In this document: piece by piece, positions 53,545 through 63,978 of the stretch | Layout: each line of letters starts with the position of its first letter | Position numbering within the stretch: position 1 is the stretch's first letter | Assembly: GCF_030758975.1 (NCBI RefSeq) | Contig: NZ_CP132359.1 | Location: 3,493,283-3,557,282, forward strand | Length of the DNA stretch: 64,000 nucleotides | Direction: 5' to 3' | From: Bosea beijingensis | GTDB taxonomy: Bacteria > Pseudomonadota > Alphaproteobacteria > Rhizobiales > Beijerinckiaceae | Notes under the pieces: generated by a model | Seen by the model: the letters and a program-made list of their open reading frames with translations, nothing else | Told to the model about the DNA's origin: nothing | Database searches by the model: none | Made by a program: the position numbers and the translations under genes

Positions 53545-55248
53545 ATGACACTCTATGGCTGGATCCAGATCCTCGTCTTCTGCGCGATCGTGCTCGCCTT
53601 GGTGAAGCCGCTCGGCAGCTACATGACGCGCGTCTTCAAGGGCGAGCGCACCGTCCTCTCACCCATCCTCGCCCCGGTCGAGCGCGGGCTCTATGCGCTC
53701 GCCGGCACTCACGAGCGCGAGGAGCAGCACTGGAGCGGCTATGCCGTCGCGCTGCTGCTGTTCAACCTCGCCGGGCTGCTGCTGCTCTACGGGCTGCAGC
53801 GCTTTCAGGGCCTGCTGCCGCTGAACCCGGACGGCATGAGTGCGGTCGCGCCCGATCTCGCCTTCAACACGGCGGTGAGCTTCGTCACCAACACCAACTG
53901 GCAGGGTTATGGCGGCGAAAGCACCCTATCCTACCTGACGCAGATGCTTGGCCTGACCGTGCAGAACTTCGTCTCGGCCGCGACCGGCATCGCCATCGCC
54001 GTCGCGCTGATCCGCGGCTTCGCCCGCGCTTCGGCCAAGTCTGTCGGCAGCTTCTGGGTCGACCTGACCCGCGCGACACTCTACGTCCTGCTGCCGCTCT
54101 GCATCCTGCTGACGCTGGCCTATGTCGCGCTCGGCGTCCCGCAGACGCTCGACCCGTCCGTGACGGCGACAACACTCGAAGGTGCCCAGCAGATCATCGC
54201 GCGCGGGCCGGTCGCCTCCCAGCTCGCCATCAAGATGCTCGGCACCAATGGCGGCGGCTTCTTCAACGCTAACTCGGCCCATCCCTTCGAGAACCCCGAC
54301 GCCATCTCGAACCTGATCCAGATGGTCTCGATCTTCGCCATCGGCGCCTCGCTGACCAATGTCTTCGGCCGGATGGTCGGCAACGAGCGCCAGGGCTGGG
54401 CGATCCTCTCGGCCATGGGCGCCCTGTTCATCGCCGGCGTCGCGATCTGCTACTGGGCCGAGGCTGCCGGCAATCCGCTGGTCCAGTCTCTCGGCCTTCA
54501 GGGCGGCAATCTCGAAGGCAAGGAGATGCGCTTCGGCATCCCGCTTTCGGCTCTCTTCGCCGTCGTCACCACCGCCGCCTCCTGCGGCGCGGTCAACGCC
54601 ATGCATGGCAGCTTTACCGCCCTCGGCGGCATGATCCCGCTGATCAACATGGAGCTCGGCGAGGTCATCGTCGGCGGCGTGGGCGCCGGCTTCTACGGCA
54701 TCGTGCTCTTCGTCGTGCTGGCGATCTTCGTCGCAGGCCTGATGGTCGGCCGCACGCCCGAGTACCTCGGCAAGAAGATCGAGGCGCGCGAGGTCAAGAT
54801 GGCGATGCTCGCCATCCTCTGCCTGCCGGCCGGCATGCTGGTCTTCACCGCGATCGCGGTGGTGCTGCCCGGTGCGGTGGCGTCGGCCGGCAACAGCGGC
54901 CCACACGGCTTCTCCGAGATCCTCTACGCCTATACCTCGGCGGCGGCGAACAATGGCTCGGCCTTCGCCAGCCTCTCGGCCAACACGCTCTGGTACAACG
55001 TGACGCTCGGCATCACGATGCTCGTCGGCCGCTTCCTCGTCATCATTCCGGCGCTCGCCATCGCCGGGTCGCTCGCCACGAAGAAATCTGTGCCCGCTTC
55101 CGCCGGTACTTTCCCGACCGACGGCCCGCTCTTCGTCGGCCTGCTCGTCGGCGTGATCCTGATCGTCGGCGGCCTGACCTTCTTCCCTGCCCTCGCTGTC
55201 GGCCCGATCGTCGAGCATCTCGCGATGCTCGCGGGCCAGAGCTTCTGA
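53545..55248 (+). CDS. kdpA: K+-transporting ATPase subunit KdpA
   Basis: A 567-aa channel-like subunit that selects and binds potassium. The four P-loop filter regions are seen (for example [39 protein letters not shown], and [14 protein letters not shown] near the end). About ten helices, normal length. Followed without delay by a small ORF and then kdpB. Confidence 0.97.
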   Translation: MTLYGWIQILVFCAIVLALVKPLGSYMTRVFKGERTVLSPILAPVERGLYALAGTHEREEQHWSGYAVALLLFNLAGLLLLYGLQRFQGLLPLNPDGMSAVAPDLAFNTAVSFVTNTNWQGYGGESTLSYLTQMLGLTVQNFVSAATGIAIAVALIRGFARASAKSVGSFWVDLTRATLYVLLPLCILLTLAYVALGVPQTLDPSVTATTLEGAQQIIARGPVASQLAIKMLGTNGGGFFNANSAHPFENPDAISNLIQMVSIFAIGASLTNVFGRMVGNERQGWAILSAMGALFIAGVAICYWAEAAGNPLVQSLGLQGGNLEGKEMRFGIPLSALFAVVTTAASCGAVNAMHGSFTALGGMIPLINMELGEVIVGGVGAGFYGIVLFVVLAIFVAGLMVGRTPEYLGKKIEAREVKMAMLAILCLPAGMLVFTAIAVVLPGAVASAGNSGPHGFSEILYAYTSAAANNGSAFASLSANTLWYNVTLGITMLVGRFLVIIPALAIAGSLATKKSVPASAGTFPTDGPLFVGLLVGVILIVGGLTFFPALAVGPIVEHLAMLAGQSF

Positions 55249-55258
55249 GGAGGCCAAA

Positions 55259-55429
55259 ATGGCAAGCTGCCTGCGCCAAATGCGCCGCGACGCCGTCCAC
55301 CGCGACGCCGCCTTGCGGGAAACGGACAGGGCGCCCCCGCGCCCTGCCACAATCATCCTCGGCCTGACGGTCGCGCTGTTCCTCGTCCTGCTGCTCGTCC
55401 GCGCGCTCGCCGGCCTCGTCGCCGCCTGA
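55259..55429 (+). CDS. Small single-pass membrane protein encoded between kdpA and kdpB
   Basis: A 56-aa protein (MASCLRQMRRDAVHRDAALR...) with a charged, Arg-rich N-terminal half and one hydrophobic helix (about 31-56, TIILGLTVALFLVLLLVRAL). A strong site GGAGG (55249-55253) directly after the kdpA stop precedes its ATG, and it ends 33 bp before kdpB. It is not part of the standard kdpFABC set. I recognise no family. A topology with cytoplasmic N-terminus and a membrane helix would suit a Kdp accessory subunit or regulator. Confidence 0.65.
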   Translation: MASCLRQMRRDAVHRDAALRETDRAPPRPATIILGLTVALFLVLLLVRALAGLVAA

Positions 55430-55462
55430 GCCGGACCTTACACCCTTCCGCTGGAGCCTCTT

Positions 55463-57508
55463 ATGAGCCCGTCCAAATCCGCGAGCCTGATCGACGCCCG
55501 GATCCTGCTGCCGGCCCTCGCCGACGCCTTGCGCAAGCTCGACCCGCGCAGCCTCGCCCGCAACCCGGTGATGTTCGTCGTCGCCGTTGTCTCCGCGCTC
55601 ACCACCATCCTCTTCCTCAAGGACCTCGCCACGGGAGGCGCCAATCTCGGCTTCTCCTTCCAGATCGTGCTCTGGCTCTGGTTCACCGTGCTCTTCGCCA
55701 ATTTCGCCGAAGCGGTGGCCGAGGGTCGCGGCAAGGCCCAGGCCGACTCGCTGCGCAAGACCCGCTCCGAGACCGAAGCCAAGCTCCTCTCGGGCGATGA
55801 TCGCAGCCAGTTCCGGCTCGTGCCCGGCACCTCGCTCAAGGTCGGCGACGTCGTGCTGGTCGAGGCCGGCGACATCATCCCCTCCGACGGCGAGGTCATC
55901 GAAGGCGTCGCCTCGGTCAACGAGGCCGCGATCACCGGCGAATCCGCCCCCGTCATCCGCGAATCCGGCGGCGACCGCTCGGCCGTGACCGGCGGCACGC
56001 AGGTGCTCTCCGACTGGATTCGCGTGCGCATCACGGCCGCGGCAGGCTCGACCTTCATCGACCGCATGATCGCGCTGGTCGAGGGCGCCGAGCGCCAGAA
56101 GACCCCGAACGAGATCGCGCTCAACATCCTGCTCGCCGGCATGACGCTGATCTTCGTGCTCGCGACCGTGACGATCCCGAGCTTCGCCACCTATGCCGGC
56201 GGCTATATCCCTGTAGTCGTGCTGGTCGCGCTCTTCGTCACGCTGATCCCGACCACGATCGGCGCGCTGCTCTCGGCCATCGGCATCGCCGGCATGGACC
56301 GGCTGGTGCGCTTCAACGTGCTCGCCATGTCCGGCCGCGCCGTCGAGGCCGCCGGCGACGTTGATACGCTGCTGCTCGACAAGACCGGCACGATCACGCT
56401 CGGCAACCGCCAGGCGACCGAGTTCCGCCCCGTGCGCGGCGTCGGGGAGCAGGAGCTGGCGGACGCAGCCCAAATCGCCTCGCTCGCCGACGAGACACCG
56501 GAAGGCCGCTCGATCGTCGTGCTCGCCAAGGAAAAATACGCCATCCGCGCCCGCGACATGGGGAGCCTGCACGCGACCTTCGTGCCCTTCACCGCGCAAA
56601 GCCGGATGAGCGGCGTCGATCTCGAGGGATCGCAGATCCGCAAGGGCGCGGTCGATGCCGTGCTGAAATATGTCGAGGGTGCCGGCACCAAGGCCGTGCG
56701 TGAAGTCCAGGCCATCGCCGCCGAGATTGCCAAGGCCGGCGGCACGCCGCTCGCGGTCGCCCGCGACGGGCGCCTGCTCGGCGTCATCCACCTCAAGGAC
56801 ATCGTCAAGGGCGGCATCCGCGAGCGCTTCACGGAGCTGCGCCGCATGGGCATCCGCACGGTGATGATCACCGGCGACAACCCGATGACCGCCGCCGCCA
56901 TCGCAGCCGAAGCCGGCGTCGACGATTTCCTCGCCCAGGCCACGCCCGAGAACAAGCTCGCGCTGATCCGCGAGGAACAGGCCAAGGGCAAGCTCGTCGC
57001 CATGTGCGGCGACGGCACCAACGATGCGCCCGCCCTCGCCCAGGCCGATGTCGGCGTCGCCATGAACACCGGCACGGTCGCGGCCCGCGAGGCCGGCAAC
57101 ATGGTCGATCTCGACTCGGACCCGACCAAGCTCATCGAGATCGTCGAGATCGGCAAGCAGCTCCTGATGACGCGTGGCGCCCTGACGACCTTCTCGATCG
57201 CCAACGACGTCGCCAAGTATTTCGCAATCATCCCGGCGATGTTCCTGGCCTTCTATCCGCAACTCGGCGCCCTCAACATCATGGGTTTGCAGACGCCGCA
57301 GAGCGCCATCCTCTCCGCGATCATCTTCAACGCGCTGATCATCGTCGCGCTGATCCCGCTCGCGCTGAAGGGCGTGAAATACCGCGCCGTCGGCGCCGGC
57401 GCTCTGCTCAGCCGCAACCTCACCGTCTACGGGCTCGGCGGCCTCGTCGTCCCCTTCATCGGCATCAAGGCCATCGACATGGCCATCACCGCCATCGGCC
57501 TCGTCTGA
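55463..57508 (+). CDS. kdpB: K+-transporting P-type ATPase subunit KdpB
   Basis: A 681-aa catalytic subunit. P-type motifs: phosphorylation site [12 protein letters not shown] (Asp306), the TGES loop in AITGESAPV, and hinge [29 protein letters not shown] sequence. It energises potassium uptake through KdpA. Length is normal. It lies 11 bp upstream of kdpC. Confidence 0.98.
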   Translation: MSPSKSASLIDARILLPALADALRKLDPRSLARNPVMFVVAVVSALTTILFLKDLATGGANLGFSFQIVLWLWFTVLFANFAEAVAEGRGKAQADSLRKTRSETEAKLLSGDDRSQFRLVPGTSLKVGDVVLVEAGDIIPSDGEVIEGVASVNEAAITGESAPVIRESGGDRSAVTGGTQVLSDWIRVRITAAAGSTFIDRMIALVEGAERQKTPNEIALNILLAGMTLIFVLATVTIPSFATYAGGYIPVVVLVALFVTLIPTTIGALLSAIGIAGMDRLVRFNVLAMSGRAVEAAGDVDTLLLDKTGTITLGNRQATEFRPVRGVGEQELADAAQIASLADETPEGRSIVVLAKEKYAIRARDMGSLHATFVPFTAQSRMSGVDLEGSQIRKGAVDAVLKYVEGAGTKAVREVQAIAAEIAKAGGTPLAVARDGRLLGVIHLKDIVKGGIRERFTELRRMGIRTVMITGDNPMTAAAIAAEAGVDDFLAQATPENKLALIREEQAKGKLVAMCGDGTNDAPALAQADVGVAMNTGTVAAREAGNMVDLDSDPTKLIEIVEIGKQLLMTRGALTTFSIANDVAKYFAIIPAMFLAFYPQLGALNIMGLQTPQSAILSAIIFNALIIVALIPLALKGVKYRAVGAGALLSRNLTVYGLGGLVVPFIGIKAIDMAITAIGLV

Positions 57509-57519
57509 GGAATTCGACC

Positions 57520-58125
57520 ATGCTCAAGCAGATCCGCCCCGCCCTCGTGATGATCGTCGCGCTGACCGTCATCACCGGCCTCGCCTACCCGCTCGCCATG
57601 ACCGGCATCGCCCAGGCCGTCTTCCCGCGCCAGGCCAATGGCAGCCTGATCGAGAAGGACGGCAAGATCATCGGCTCCAGCCTGATCGGCCAGAACTTCA
57701 CCAGCGAGCGCTATTTCCACGGCCGCCCCTCGGCAACGGTGGGGGCCGACCCGAACGACAGCACGAAGGCCGTGGACGCGCCCTATAACGCCGCCAATTC
57801 CGGCGGCTCCAATCTCGGCCCGACCAGCCAGAAGCTGATCGACCGGATCAAGGCCGAGATCGAGAGGCTCAAGGCCGAGAACCCCGACGCGCCCGTGCCG
57901 ATGGAGCTGGTCACGACCTCAGGCAGCGGGCTCGACCCGCATGTTTCGCCCGAGGCCGCCTATTTCCAGATCGCGCGCGTCGCCCGAGCGCGGAATGCCG
58001 ATCCGGCGACGCTGAAGGCACTGGTCGATACCCATGTCGAGCGGCGCAAGCTCGGCTTCATCGGCGAGCCCGTCGTCAACGTGCTCGCGCTGAACCTTGC
58101 TCTCGACGGCGCCGCCCAGCGCTGA
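57520..58125 (+). CDS. kdpC: K+-transporting ATPase subunit KdpC
   Basis: A 201-aa subunit with one N-terminal helix (about 7-29) and a periplasmic part: [61 protein letters not shown] and [10 protein letters not shown]. It is needed for assembly and affinity of the pump. ATG at 57520 follows kdpB by 11 bp. Confidence 0.97.
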   Translation: MLKQIRPALVMIVALTVITGLAYPLAMTGIAQAVFPRQANGSLIEKDGKIIGSSLIGQNFTSERYFHGRPSATVGADPNDSTKAVDAPYNAANSGGSNLGPTSQKLIDRIKAEIERLKAENPDAPVPMELVTTSGSGLDPHVSPEAAYFQIARVARARNADPATLKALVDTHVERRKLGFIGEPVVNVLALNLALDGAAQR

Positions 58126-58178
58126 CACAAAGACCCCGGCGACGCGCGAGGCGCCGCCGCTTTCCCTAGCGGACCCGC

Positions 58179-60887
58179 ATGACCATCGCCGATAGCCATC
58201 GCGAGACGAGAGGCAGGCCCTCGCCGGAGGCGCTGCTGGCCAGCGCCCGGCGCGAGGGCCGCGGGCGCCTGAAGATCTTCCTCGGCGCGGCGCCCGGCGT
58301 CGGCAAGACCTACGAGATGCTGACCTCCGGGCGCGCCCGCCGGGCCGAGGGGATCGACGTCGTGATCGGCATCGTCGAGACCCATGGCCGCAGCGAAACC
58401 CAAGCGCTGGTCGACGGCTTCGAGATCGTCCCGCGCCGGCTCGTCGACTACAAGGGCCGCACGCTCGACGAGATGGACCTCGACGCTATCCTGGCGCGGT
58501 GCCCCGCACTCGTCCTCGTCGACGAGCTTGCCCATACCAACGTTCCCGGCAGCCGCCATCCCAAGCGCTATCTCGATGTCGAGGAGCTGCTCTCGCGCGG
58601 CATCGACGTCTACACGACGCTCAACATCCAGCATGTCGAGAGCCTGAACGACGTCGTCGCGCAGATCACCCGCATCCGCGTGCGCGAGACCGTGCCGGAC
58701 TCGATCGTCGACCGCGCCGACGATATCGAGATCATCGACCTGACCCCGGCCGACCTGATCAAGCGACTCGAAGAGGGCAAGGTTTATCTCGGCAAGACCG
58801 CCAAGCGCGCCGTCGCCAACTATTTCTCGCCGGGCAACCTGACCGCCCTGCGCGAACTCGCCTTGCGCCGCACCGCGCAGCGGGTCGACGACCAGCTCCT
58901 CAGCCATATGCAGGAGCACGCGATCTCCGGCCCCTGGGCGGCAGGCGAGCGCATCCTGGTCTGCATCGACGACAGCGCCGGGGCGCCCGCACTGATCCGC
59001 CACGCCAAGCGGCAGGCCGATCGCCTGCGCGCGCCCTGGAGCGCGCTCCATGTCGAGACACCCCAGGCCGCGGCCCTGCCCGAAGCGGCCAAGACGCGGA
59101 TCGCCAATGCACTCCGGCTCGCGGCACAGCTCGGCGCCGAGGCGATCACATTGCCCGGACAGGACGTGGCGGGCGAGATCCTGCGCCATGCCGCCAGCGG
59201 CAACGTCACCCAGATCATCGTCGGCAAGCCAGCCAAGCCGCGCTGGCGCGAATGGCTGCGGCCGTCGGTTTCGCATGAGCTGATTAGTCGCGCCGGCGAT
59301 ATCGGCATCCATGTCGTCGCCTTGCGCGAGCAGCCGCCGGAGACCGATGTCGGTGTCTCGGCCACCGGCAAGCCCGGCTTTTCGCCTAAGCCCTATCTCG
59401 CGGCAGCCGCCTATGTCGCGGTGGCGCTGGGCGCGGCCGAATTGCTCAGCCAGATCATGGACCTGCGCAATATAGCGCTGGTCTTCCTCACCGCAGTGCT
59501 CGTCTCGGCCGTCACGGCGGGGCTGTGGCCGGCCCTCTTCGCCTCGCTGCTGAGCGCGCTCGCCCTGAATTTCTTCTTCATTTCGCCGCTCTACACGCTG
59601 ACGATCAGCGATCCGGAAAACGTCGTCGCGCTCGGCTTCTTCCTGCTCGTCGCGCTGATCGCCTCGAACCTCACCGCCCGCGTCCAGCGCCAGGCCAATG
59701 CCGCCCGCCAGCGCGCCCGCACTACCGAGGATCTCTATCTCTTCTCGAAGAAGCTCGCCGGCACCGGCACGCTCGACGACGTGCTCTGGGCCAGCGCCTT
59801 CCAGATCGCCTCGATGCTGCGCGTGCGCGTCGTCATCCTGATGCCGGACGAGGGCACGCTTTCCGTCCGCGCCGGCTATCCACCCGACGATACGCTGGTC
59901 GATGCCGATATCGCCGCCGCGCGCTGGGCCTGGGAGCATGATCGTCCGGCCGGGCGCGGCGCCGATACCTTGCCCGGCGCCAAGCGGCTCTACCTGCCCT
60001 TGCGCACCGGCCGCACCGCCATCGGCGTGATCGGCCTCGACGACGACAAGGAAGGGCCGCTATTAACGCCGGAGCAGCAGCGACTGCTCGATGCGCTGGC
60101 CGACCAGGCGGCCGTCGCCATCGAACGCATCCAGCTCGTCGCCGATGTCGACCGGGCGAAACTCGCGGCCGAGGCCGACCGTCTGCGCTCGGCCCTGCTG
60201 ACCTCGATCTCGCATGACCTGAAGACGCCATTGGCCTCGATCATTGGCGCGGCCGGTACCTTGCGCGACTACCGCAGCGCCTTGCCGGAAGGGGATCGCA
60301 CCGCCCTGCTCGCGACCGTGATCGACGAATCCGAGCGCCTCAACCGCTTCATCGCCAATCTCCTCGACATGACCCGGATCGAATCCGGCGCGATGGAGCC
60401 GAACGCGGCGCTGGTCGATGTCGCCGACGTCGTCGGCAGCGCCTTGCGCCGCGCCGCGAAGATCACCGCTGGCCATAGCGTCGAGACCGCCATGCCGGGC
60501 GACCTGCCGATGCTCCGGCTCGATCCTGTCCTGTTCGAGCAGGTGCTGTTCAACTTGCTCGACAACGCCGCGAAATATGCCCCCGCCAGCAGCGCCATCG
60601 CCATCCGTGCCCGGCAGGAAAGCCGCGAGGTGCTGGTGACGGTGACCGACGAGGGACCGGGTCTGCCGCCTGCAGATCTCGAACGCGTCTTCGACAGCTT
60701 CTATCGGGTGCGGAAGGGCGATCAGGTCCGCGCCGGAACCGGGCTCGGCCTCGCCATCTGCCGCGGCTTCGTCGAGGCGATGGGCGGCACGATCACGGCG
60801 GCCAACCGGACAGACCGCAGCGGCGCGGTCTTCACCATCCGCATGCCGGCCGACGCCCAACCCAAGCCATTGGAACCACAGTCATGA
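58179..60887 (+). CDS. kdpD: Osmosensitive K+ channel sensor histidine kinase KdpD
   Basis: A 902-aa kinase that senses low K+/high osmolarity. Order: N-terminal KdpD domain with Walker [10 protein letters not shown] (about 36-44), USP-like domain (about 250-370), four membrane helices (about 400-500), GAF-like domain (about 520-655), and HisKA with His679 in [12 protein letters not shown], then HATPase with N, G1 (DEGPGLP) and G2 ([18 protein letters not shown]) boxes. It overlaps kdpE by four bases. Confidence 0.97.
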   Translation: MTIADSHRETRGRPSPEALLASARREGRGRLKIFLGAAPGVGKTYEMLTSGRARRAEGIDVVIGIVETHGRSETQALVDGFEIVPRRLVDYKGRTLDEMDLDAILARCPALVLVDELAHTNVPGSRHPKRYLDVEELLSRGIDVYTTLNIQHVESLNDVVAQITRIRVRETVPDSIVDRADDIEIIDLTPADLIKRLEEGKVYLGKTAKRAVANYFSPGNLTALRELALRRTAQRVDDQLLSHMQEHAISGPWAAGERILVCIDDSAGAPALIRHAKRQADRLRAPWSALHVETPQAAALPEAAKTRIANALRLAAQLGAEAITLPGQDVAGEILRHAASGNVTQIIVGKPAKPRWREWLRPSVSHELISRAGDIGIHVVALREQPPETDVGVSATGKPGFSPKPYLAAAAYVAVALGAAELLSQIMDLRNIALVFLTAVLVSAVTAGLWPALFASLLSALALNFFFISPLYTLTISDPENVVALGFFLLVALIASNLTARVQRQANAARQRARTTEDLYLFSKKLAGTGTLDDVLWASAFQIASMLRVRVVILMPDEGTLSVRAGYPPDDTLVDADIAAARWAWEHDRPAGRGADTLPGAKRLYLPLRTGRTAIGVIGLDDDKEGPLLTPEQQRLLDALADQAAVAIERIQLVADVDRAKLAAEADRLRSALLTSISHDLKTPLASIIGAAGTLRDYRSALPEGDRTALLATVIDESERLNRFIANLLDMTRIESGAMEPNAALVDVADVVGSALRRAAKITAGHSVETAMPGDLPMLRLDPVLFEQVLFNLLDNAAKYAPASSAIAIRARQESREVLVTVTDEGPGLPPADLERVFDSFYRVRKGDQVRAGTGLGLAICRGFVEAMGGTITAANRTDRSGAVFTIRMPADAQPKPLEPQS

Positions 60888-61576
60888 CGGCGACGGACAT
60901 CAAGGTGCTGGTCGTGGATGACGAGCCGGCAATCCGCCGCCTGCTGCGCGTCGGCCTCTCGACCGAGGGCTATGTCATCCGCGAGGCTGCAACGGCGCGC
61001 GAAGCAATCGAGCGCATGGCCGAGGACCTGCCAGATCTCGTCATACTCGATCTCGGCCTGCCCGACCTCTCCGGGCAGGAGTTGCTGCAGAAATGGCGCG
61101 CGGAGGCACTCACCCTGCCGATCGTCATCCTGTCGAGCCGCACCGACGAGGCCGGCATCGTCGAGGCCTTGGAGAACGGCGCCGACGATTATGTCACCAA
61201 GCCCTTCGGCATGAAGGAACTGGCGGCTCGCCTGCGCGTGGCGCTGCGCCACAAGCTTCAGCAGCAGGGCGAGAAGCCGATCTTCCAGACCGGCGAGCTC
61301 TCGGTCGATCTGGTCAAGCGCATCGTCAGGCTGGGCGATCAGGAGGTGAAGCTCTCGCCCAAGGAATACGACATCCTGCGCATCCTCGTGCAGCATGCCG
61401 GCAAGGTGCTGACCCATCAGCACCTGATGAAGCAGGTCTGGGGCGCCTCGGCCGATGTCCAGTATCTGCGCGTCTATGTCCGGCAGCTCCGCCAGAAGAT
61501 CGAGCGCATCCCCGACCAGCCGCAATACATCACCACCGAGACCGGCGTCGGCTACCGCCTGCGCGAAGCCGAGTGA
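60884..61576 (+). CDS. kdpE: Response regulator KdpE
   Basis: A 230-aa OmpR-type regulator. Receiver domain with acidic VDDEP (about 11-15), phospho-acceptor Asp56 in [11 protein letters not shown], and Lys in YVTKPFG; C-terminal winged helix (about 130-225: [41 protein letters not shown]). It activates kdp transcription when phosphorylated by KdpD. It overlaps kdpD by four bases and is 27 bp before an EIIA gene. Confidence 0.97.
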   Translation: MTATDIKVLVVDDEPAIRRLLRVGLSTEGYVIREAATAREAIERMAEDLPDLVILDLGLPDLSGQELLQKWRAEALTLPIVILSSRTDEAGIVEALENGADDYVTKPFGMKELAARLRVALRHKLQQQGEKPIFQTGELSVDLVKRIVRLGDQEVKLSPKEYDILRILVQHAGKVLTHQHLMKQVWGASADVQYLRVYVRQLRQKIERIPDQPQYITTETGVGYRLREAE

Positions 61577-61603
61577 GACCCGCCGCAAGGCGCGAACTGA
61601 TCC

Positions 61604-62050
61604 ATGATCCCAGCAGACATCATCCGCCCGCGCTCGATCGTCAGGCTGGCCGCCGCGGACAAGCCCGCCCTCTTCCGCGCGCTCGCGAAAAAGGCGGCCG
61701 AGCAGCTCGCCTTGCCCGAAGCCGCGCTCCTCGACGCGCTCACCCGTCGCGAGGCGCTGGGCTCCACCGGCGTCGGCGGCGGGTTGGCGATGCCGCATGC
61801 GCCGGTCGAGGGCCTGCCTGAGCCTTTCGGCCTGCTGGCACGGCTGGAGAAACCCGTCGCCTATGAGGCGATTGACGGCGCGCCGGTCGATCTCGTCTGT
61901 CTGGTCCTGACGCCGATGAATGGCGGCAAGGGCCGCATCGACGCGCTGGCCTGCATCGCCAGGCGCCTGCGCCCGGCCGAGATTCGCGAGCGCATCCGCA
62001 AGGCCGCGGGCGGCGAGGACATCTACGCGCTGCTGCTCGACGAGAGCTGA
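61604..62050 (+). CDS. PtsN-like PTS EIIA protein linked to kdpDE
   Basis: A 148-aa EIIA domain of the nitrogen-PTS (mannitol/fructose type). The phosphorylation site is His65 in GGGLAMPHAPVEGL; other markers are LPEAALLDALTRREALGSTGVGG, AIDGAPVDLVCLVLTP and the C-terminal IRKAAGGEDIYALL. In E. coli unphosphorylated EIIANtr binds and stimulates KdpD, so a paralogue directly after kdpE (27 bp) probably adjusts the same kinase. The true ptsN of such bacteria normally lies beside rpoN. It overlaps the convergent LysR gene by 28 bp at the 3' end. Confidence 0.88.
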   Translation: MIPADIIRPRSIVRLAAADKPALFRALAKKAAEQLALPEAALLDALTRREALGSTGVGGGLAMPHAPVEGLPEPFGLLARLEKPVAYEAIDGAPVDLVCLVLTPMNGGKGRIDALACIARRLRPAEIRERIRKAAGGEDIYALLLDES

Positions 62051-63033
62051 TCGGCCTTCGGGATCGGCGTCGGCTTGGCCGCAAAAATCCCCGGCAGGCA
62101 GCCGGCCGGGAAGCCTGCACCGCGCGACAGGACGAATTCGTCCCGCGCGAACAGCTCCGCCAGCCAATCGACGAAGACGCGCACCTTGTTGCTGAGATGG
62201 CGGTTCGGCGGATAGACGATGTGCAGCGGTTTTGGCGCCGCGCACCAGTCCAGCAGCAACGGCACGAGCCGCCCGTCCGCGATCGGCACGCGGGCCATGA
62301 AGGTCGGCAACTGCATGATGCCATGGCTCGCGAGCCCGGCCGCGAGGTAACCCATGCCGTCATTGAGCGCAACCGTGTAACGCCCGGAGACCTCGATCGT
62401 TTCCGTGCGGTTCTGATAGACCATGGACATGACACGCCCGCCGAGCGCCGGCCGATAGGCGACGATCTGGTGCCCGTCCTCGATATCGCGCGGATGCACC
62501 GGCGTGCCGAAACGGGCGAGATAGTCCGGCGTCGCGCAGGTGATGAGCTGCATCTCGCCGATCCGCCTTGCGATCAGGCTCTGGTCGGCGATCTCGCCCG
62601 CCCGCACAGCACAGTCCAGATTCTCGCCGATCAGGTCGGCCGGCCGGTCGCTCAGGCCGAGATCGAGCTGGATATCGGGATAGCGTGCGTGGAACTCGTG
62701 CAGCGCCGGGATGATCACCGAGATCGCCAGCGAGGAACTGCAATCGACCCTGAGCCGCCCGCTCGGCCGCGCCTGCGCCAGCGTGAGACTGGCATCGAGT
62801 TCCGAAAGTTCGTCAAGCAGGCGCAGCGCCCGCTCGTAATAGGCGGCGCCGTCCATGGTCACGGTCACGCGCCGCGTCGTCCGGTTCAGGAGCTTGGCGC
62901 GCAGATGCGCTTCGAGCTGCTGGATCAGCTTGGTGACGGTCGGCTTCGGCATGTCGAGGAGATCGGCCGCGCGCGTGAAAGTCCCGGTCTCGACGACCCG
63001 CACGAAGGCCCGCATCGCGGCAAGCTGGTCCAT
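62023..63033 (-). CDS. LysR-family transcriptional regulator
   Basis: A 336-aa regulator. N-terminal winged HTH (about 1-60: MRAFVRVVETGTFTRAADLL, DMPKPTVTKLIQQLEAHLRAKLLNRTTRRV) and a LysR substrate-binding domain. The family is the group with HTH starting MDQLAAMRAF, whose members often regulate a divergent oxidoreductase or hydrolase gene. Its divergent neighbour is the alpha/beta-hydrolase-like gene, 108 bp away, its likely target. Confidence 0.93.
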   Translation of the reverse strand: MDQLAAMRAFVRVVETGTFTRAADLLDMPKPTVTKLIQQLEAHLRAKLLNRTTRRVTVTMDGAAYYERALRLLDELSELDASLTLAQARPSGRLRVDCSSSLAISVIIPALHEFHARYPDIQLDLGLSDRPADLIGENLDCAVRAGEIADQSLIARRIGEMQLITCATPDYLARFGTPVHPRDIEDGHQIVAYRPALGGRVMSMVYQNRTETIEVSGRYTVALNDGMGYLAAGLASHGIMQLPTFMARVPIADGRLVPLLLDWCAAPKPLHIVYPPNRHLSNKVRVFVDWLAELFARDEFVLSRGAGFPAGCLPGIFAAKPTPIPKADQLSSSSSA

Positions 63034-63058
63034 ACACCCTCAGATTGTTTCCATGTGT

Positions 63059-63090
63059 GAATAATGAATGAGCGAATAGCGCATTTATTC
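63059..63090 (-). promoter_or_regulatory. Candidate LysR operator in the divergent promoter region
   Basis: In the 108-bp gap between the LysR gene and the hydrolase-like gene, GAATAA (63059-63064) and TTATTC (63085-63090) form an inverted pair in an A+T-rich stretch. LysR proteins usually bind such a site between themselves and a divergent target. The assignment is tentative. Confidence 0.35.
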
Positions 63091-63141
63091 CGAAAATCCG
63101 ATTCACTATCTCATGATGCACCGCAACAGCGAGGGTGAGCC

Positions 63142-63978
63142 ATGCCAGCGATCGCCGCGCAGAAACTACAACCGGTCCTCACCGTCTTCTGGCGGGAGGA
63201 AACCCTGAGCGCCCGTGGAGAGACCTTCACCGGCCGCCTCTACGTGCCCGCCGAGGTTCCGGACAATGCCGGGCTCGTGCTGCATCTGCATGGCGGCCAC
63301 TTCAACAGCGGCTCGCCGGCCGAAGGTCAGGCCGTCGCCACGGCTTTGACAGAGGCGGGCGCGGTCGTGTTTTCGCTCTCCTATCCGCTCGCGCCGGTGC
63401 AGCGCTTCCCCGAGACGCTGGAGCGCATCTATGCAGCACTCGAGGCTCTTGCCAGGGGGCGCAACCGTTGGGCGACGCGCGGCGCGCCGCTCTACATCGC
63501 CGGCGAGGAAGCCGGCGGCAATCTCGCTGCGGCACTTGCCATGATGGCGCGTGATCGCGGCGGCCCGGCGCTCGCCGGCCAGATCCTGTTCTCGCCGATG
63601 CTCGATGCCTGCCTCGGCACCGCCTCCTTACGCGATGTCCAGGCCGGCCCGGTCGGCTGCCGCTGGGCCGATGGCTGGGCCGATTATCTCGGCACGCCCG
63701 AGCGCGCCGCCCACCCCTATGCTGCCCCGCTCCAGGCGACACGCCTCGCCGGCCTGCCGCCGGCTTTGCTGATCAGCGGGGAGGACGACCCGATGCGCGA
63801 CGAAGCCGCGCAATACGCCGATCGTCTCGGACAGGCCGGCATCGCCGTCCGCCATGTCGAGTTCACCGCGCCGACCCGTTGGCCGCAGGCCTATGCGGAC
63901 GCGGCGGAGGAAGGCTCCTGTCTCTGCAAGAGCTGCGGCGAGATCGCAGCTTTCTATGAACGGACCGCGCCCTCGTAG
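63142..63978 (+). CDS. Alpha/beta-hydrolase-fold (HSL/esterase-like) protein with altered catalytic site
   Basis: A 278-aa cytoplasmic protein of the hormone-sensitive-lipase-like group: HLHGGH oxyanion-loop motif (about 48-53), and SYPLAPVQRFPETLERIYAALEAL. The nucleophile elbow, normally GDSAGG, reads GEEAGG (residues 121-126), so Ser123 is Glu. The acid LISGEDDPMRDEA is retained, but the usual His-Gly-Phe near the C-terminus is APTRWPQAY, so the catalytic His is not apparent. It may bind ligand without hydrolysing it, or use different chemistry. It is divergent from the LysR gene. Confidence 0.85.
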   Translation: MPAIAAQKLQPVLTVFWREETLSARGETFTGRLYVPAEVPDNAGLVLHLHGGHFNSGSPAEGQAVATALTEAGAVVFSLSYPLAPVQRFPETLERIYAALEALARGRNRWATRGAPLYIAGEEAGGNLAAALAMMARDRGGPALAGQILFSPMLDACLGTASLRDVQAGPVGCRWADGWADYLGTPERAAHPYAAPLQATRLAGLPPALLISGEDDPMRDEAAQYADRLGQAGIAVRHVEFTAPTRWPQAYADAAEEGSCLCKSCGEIAAFYERTAPS

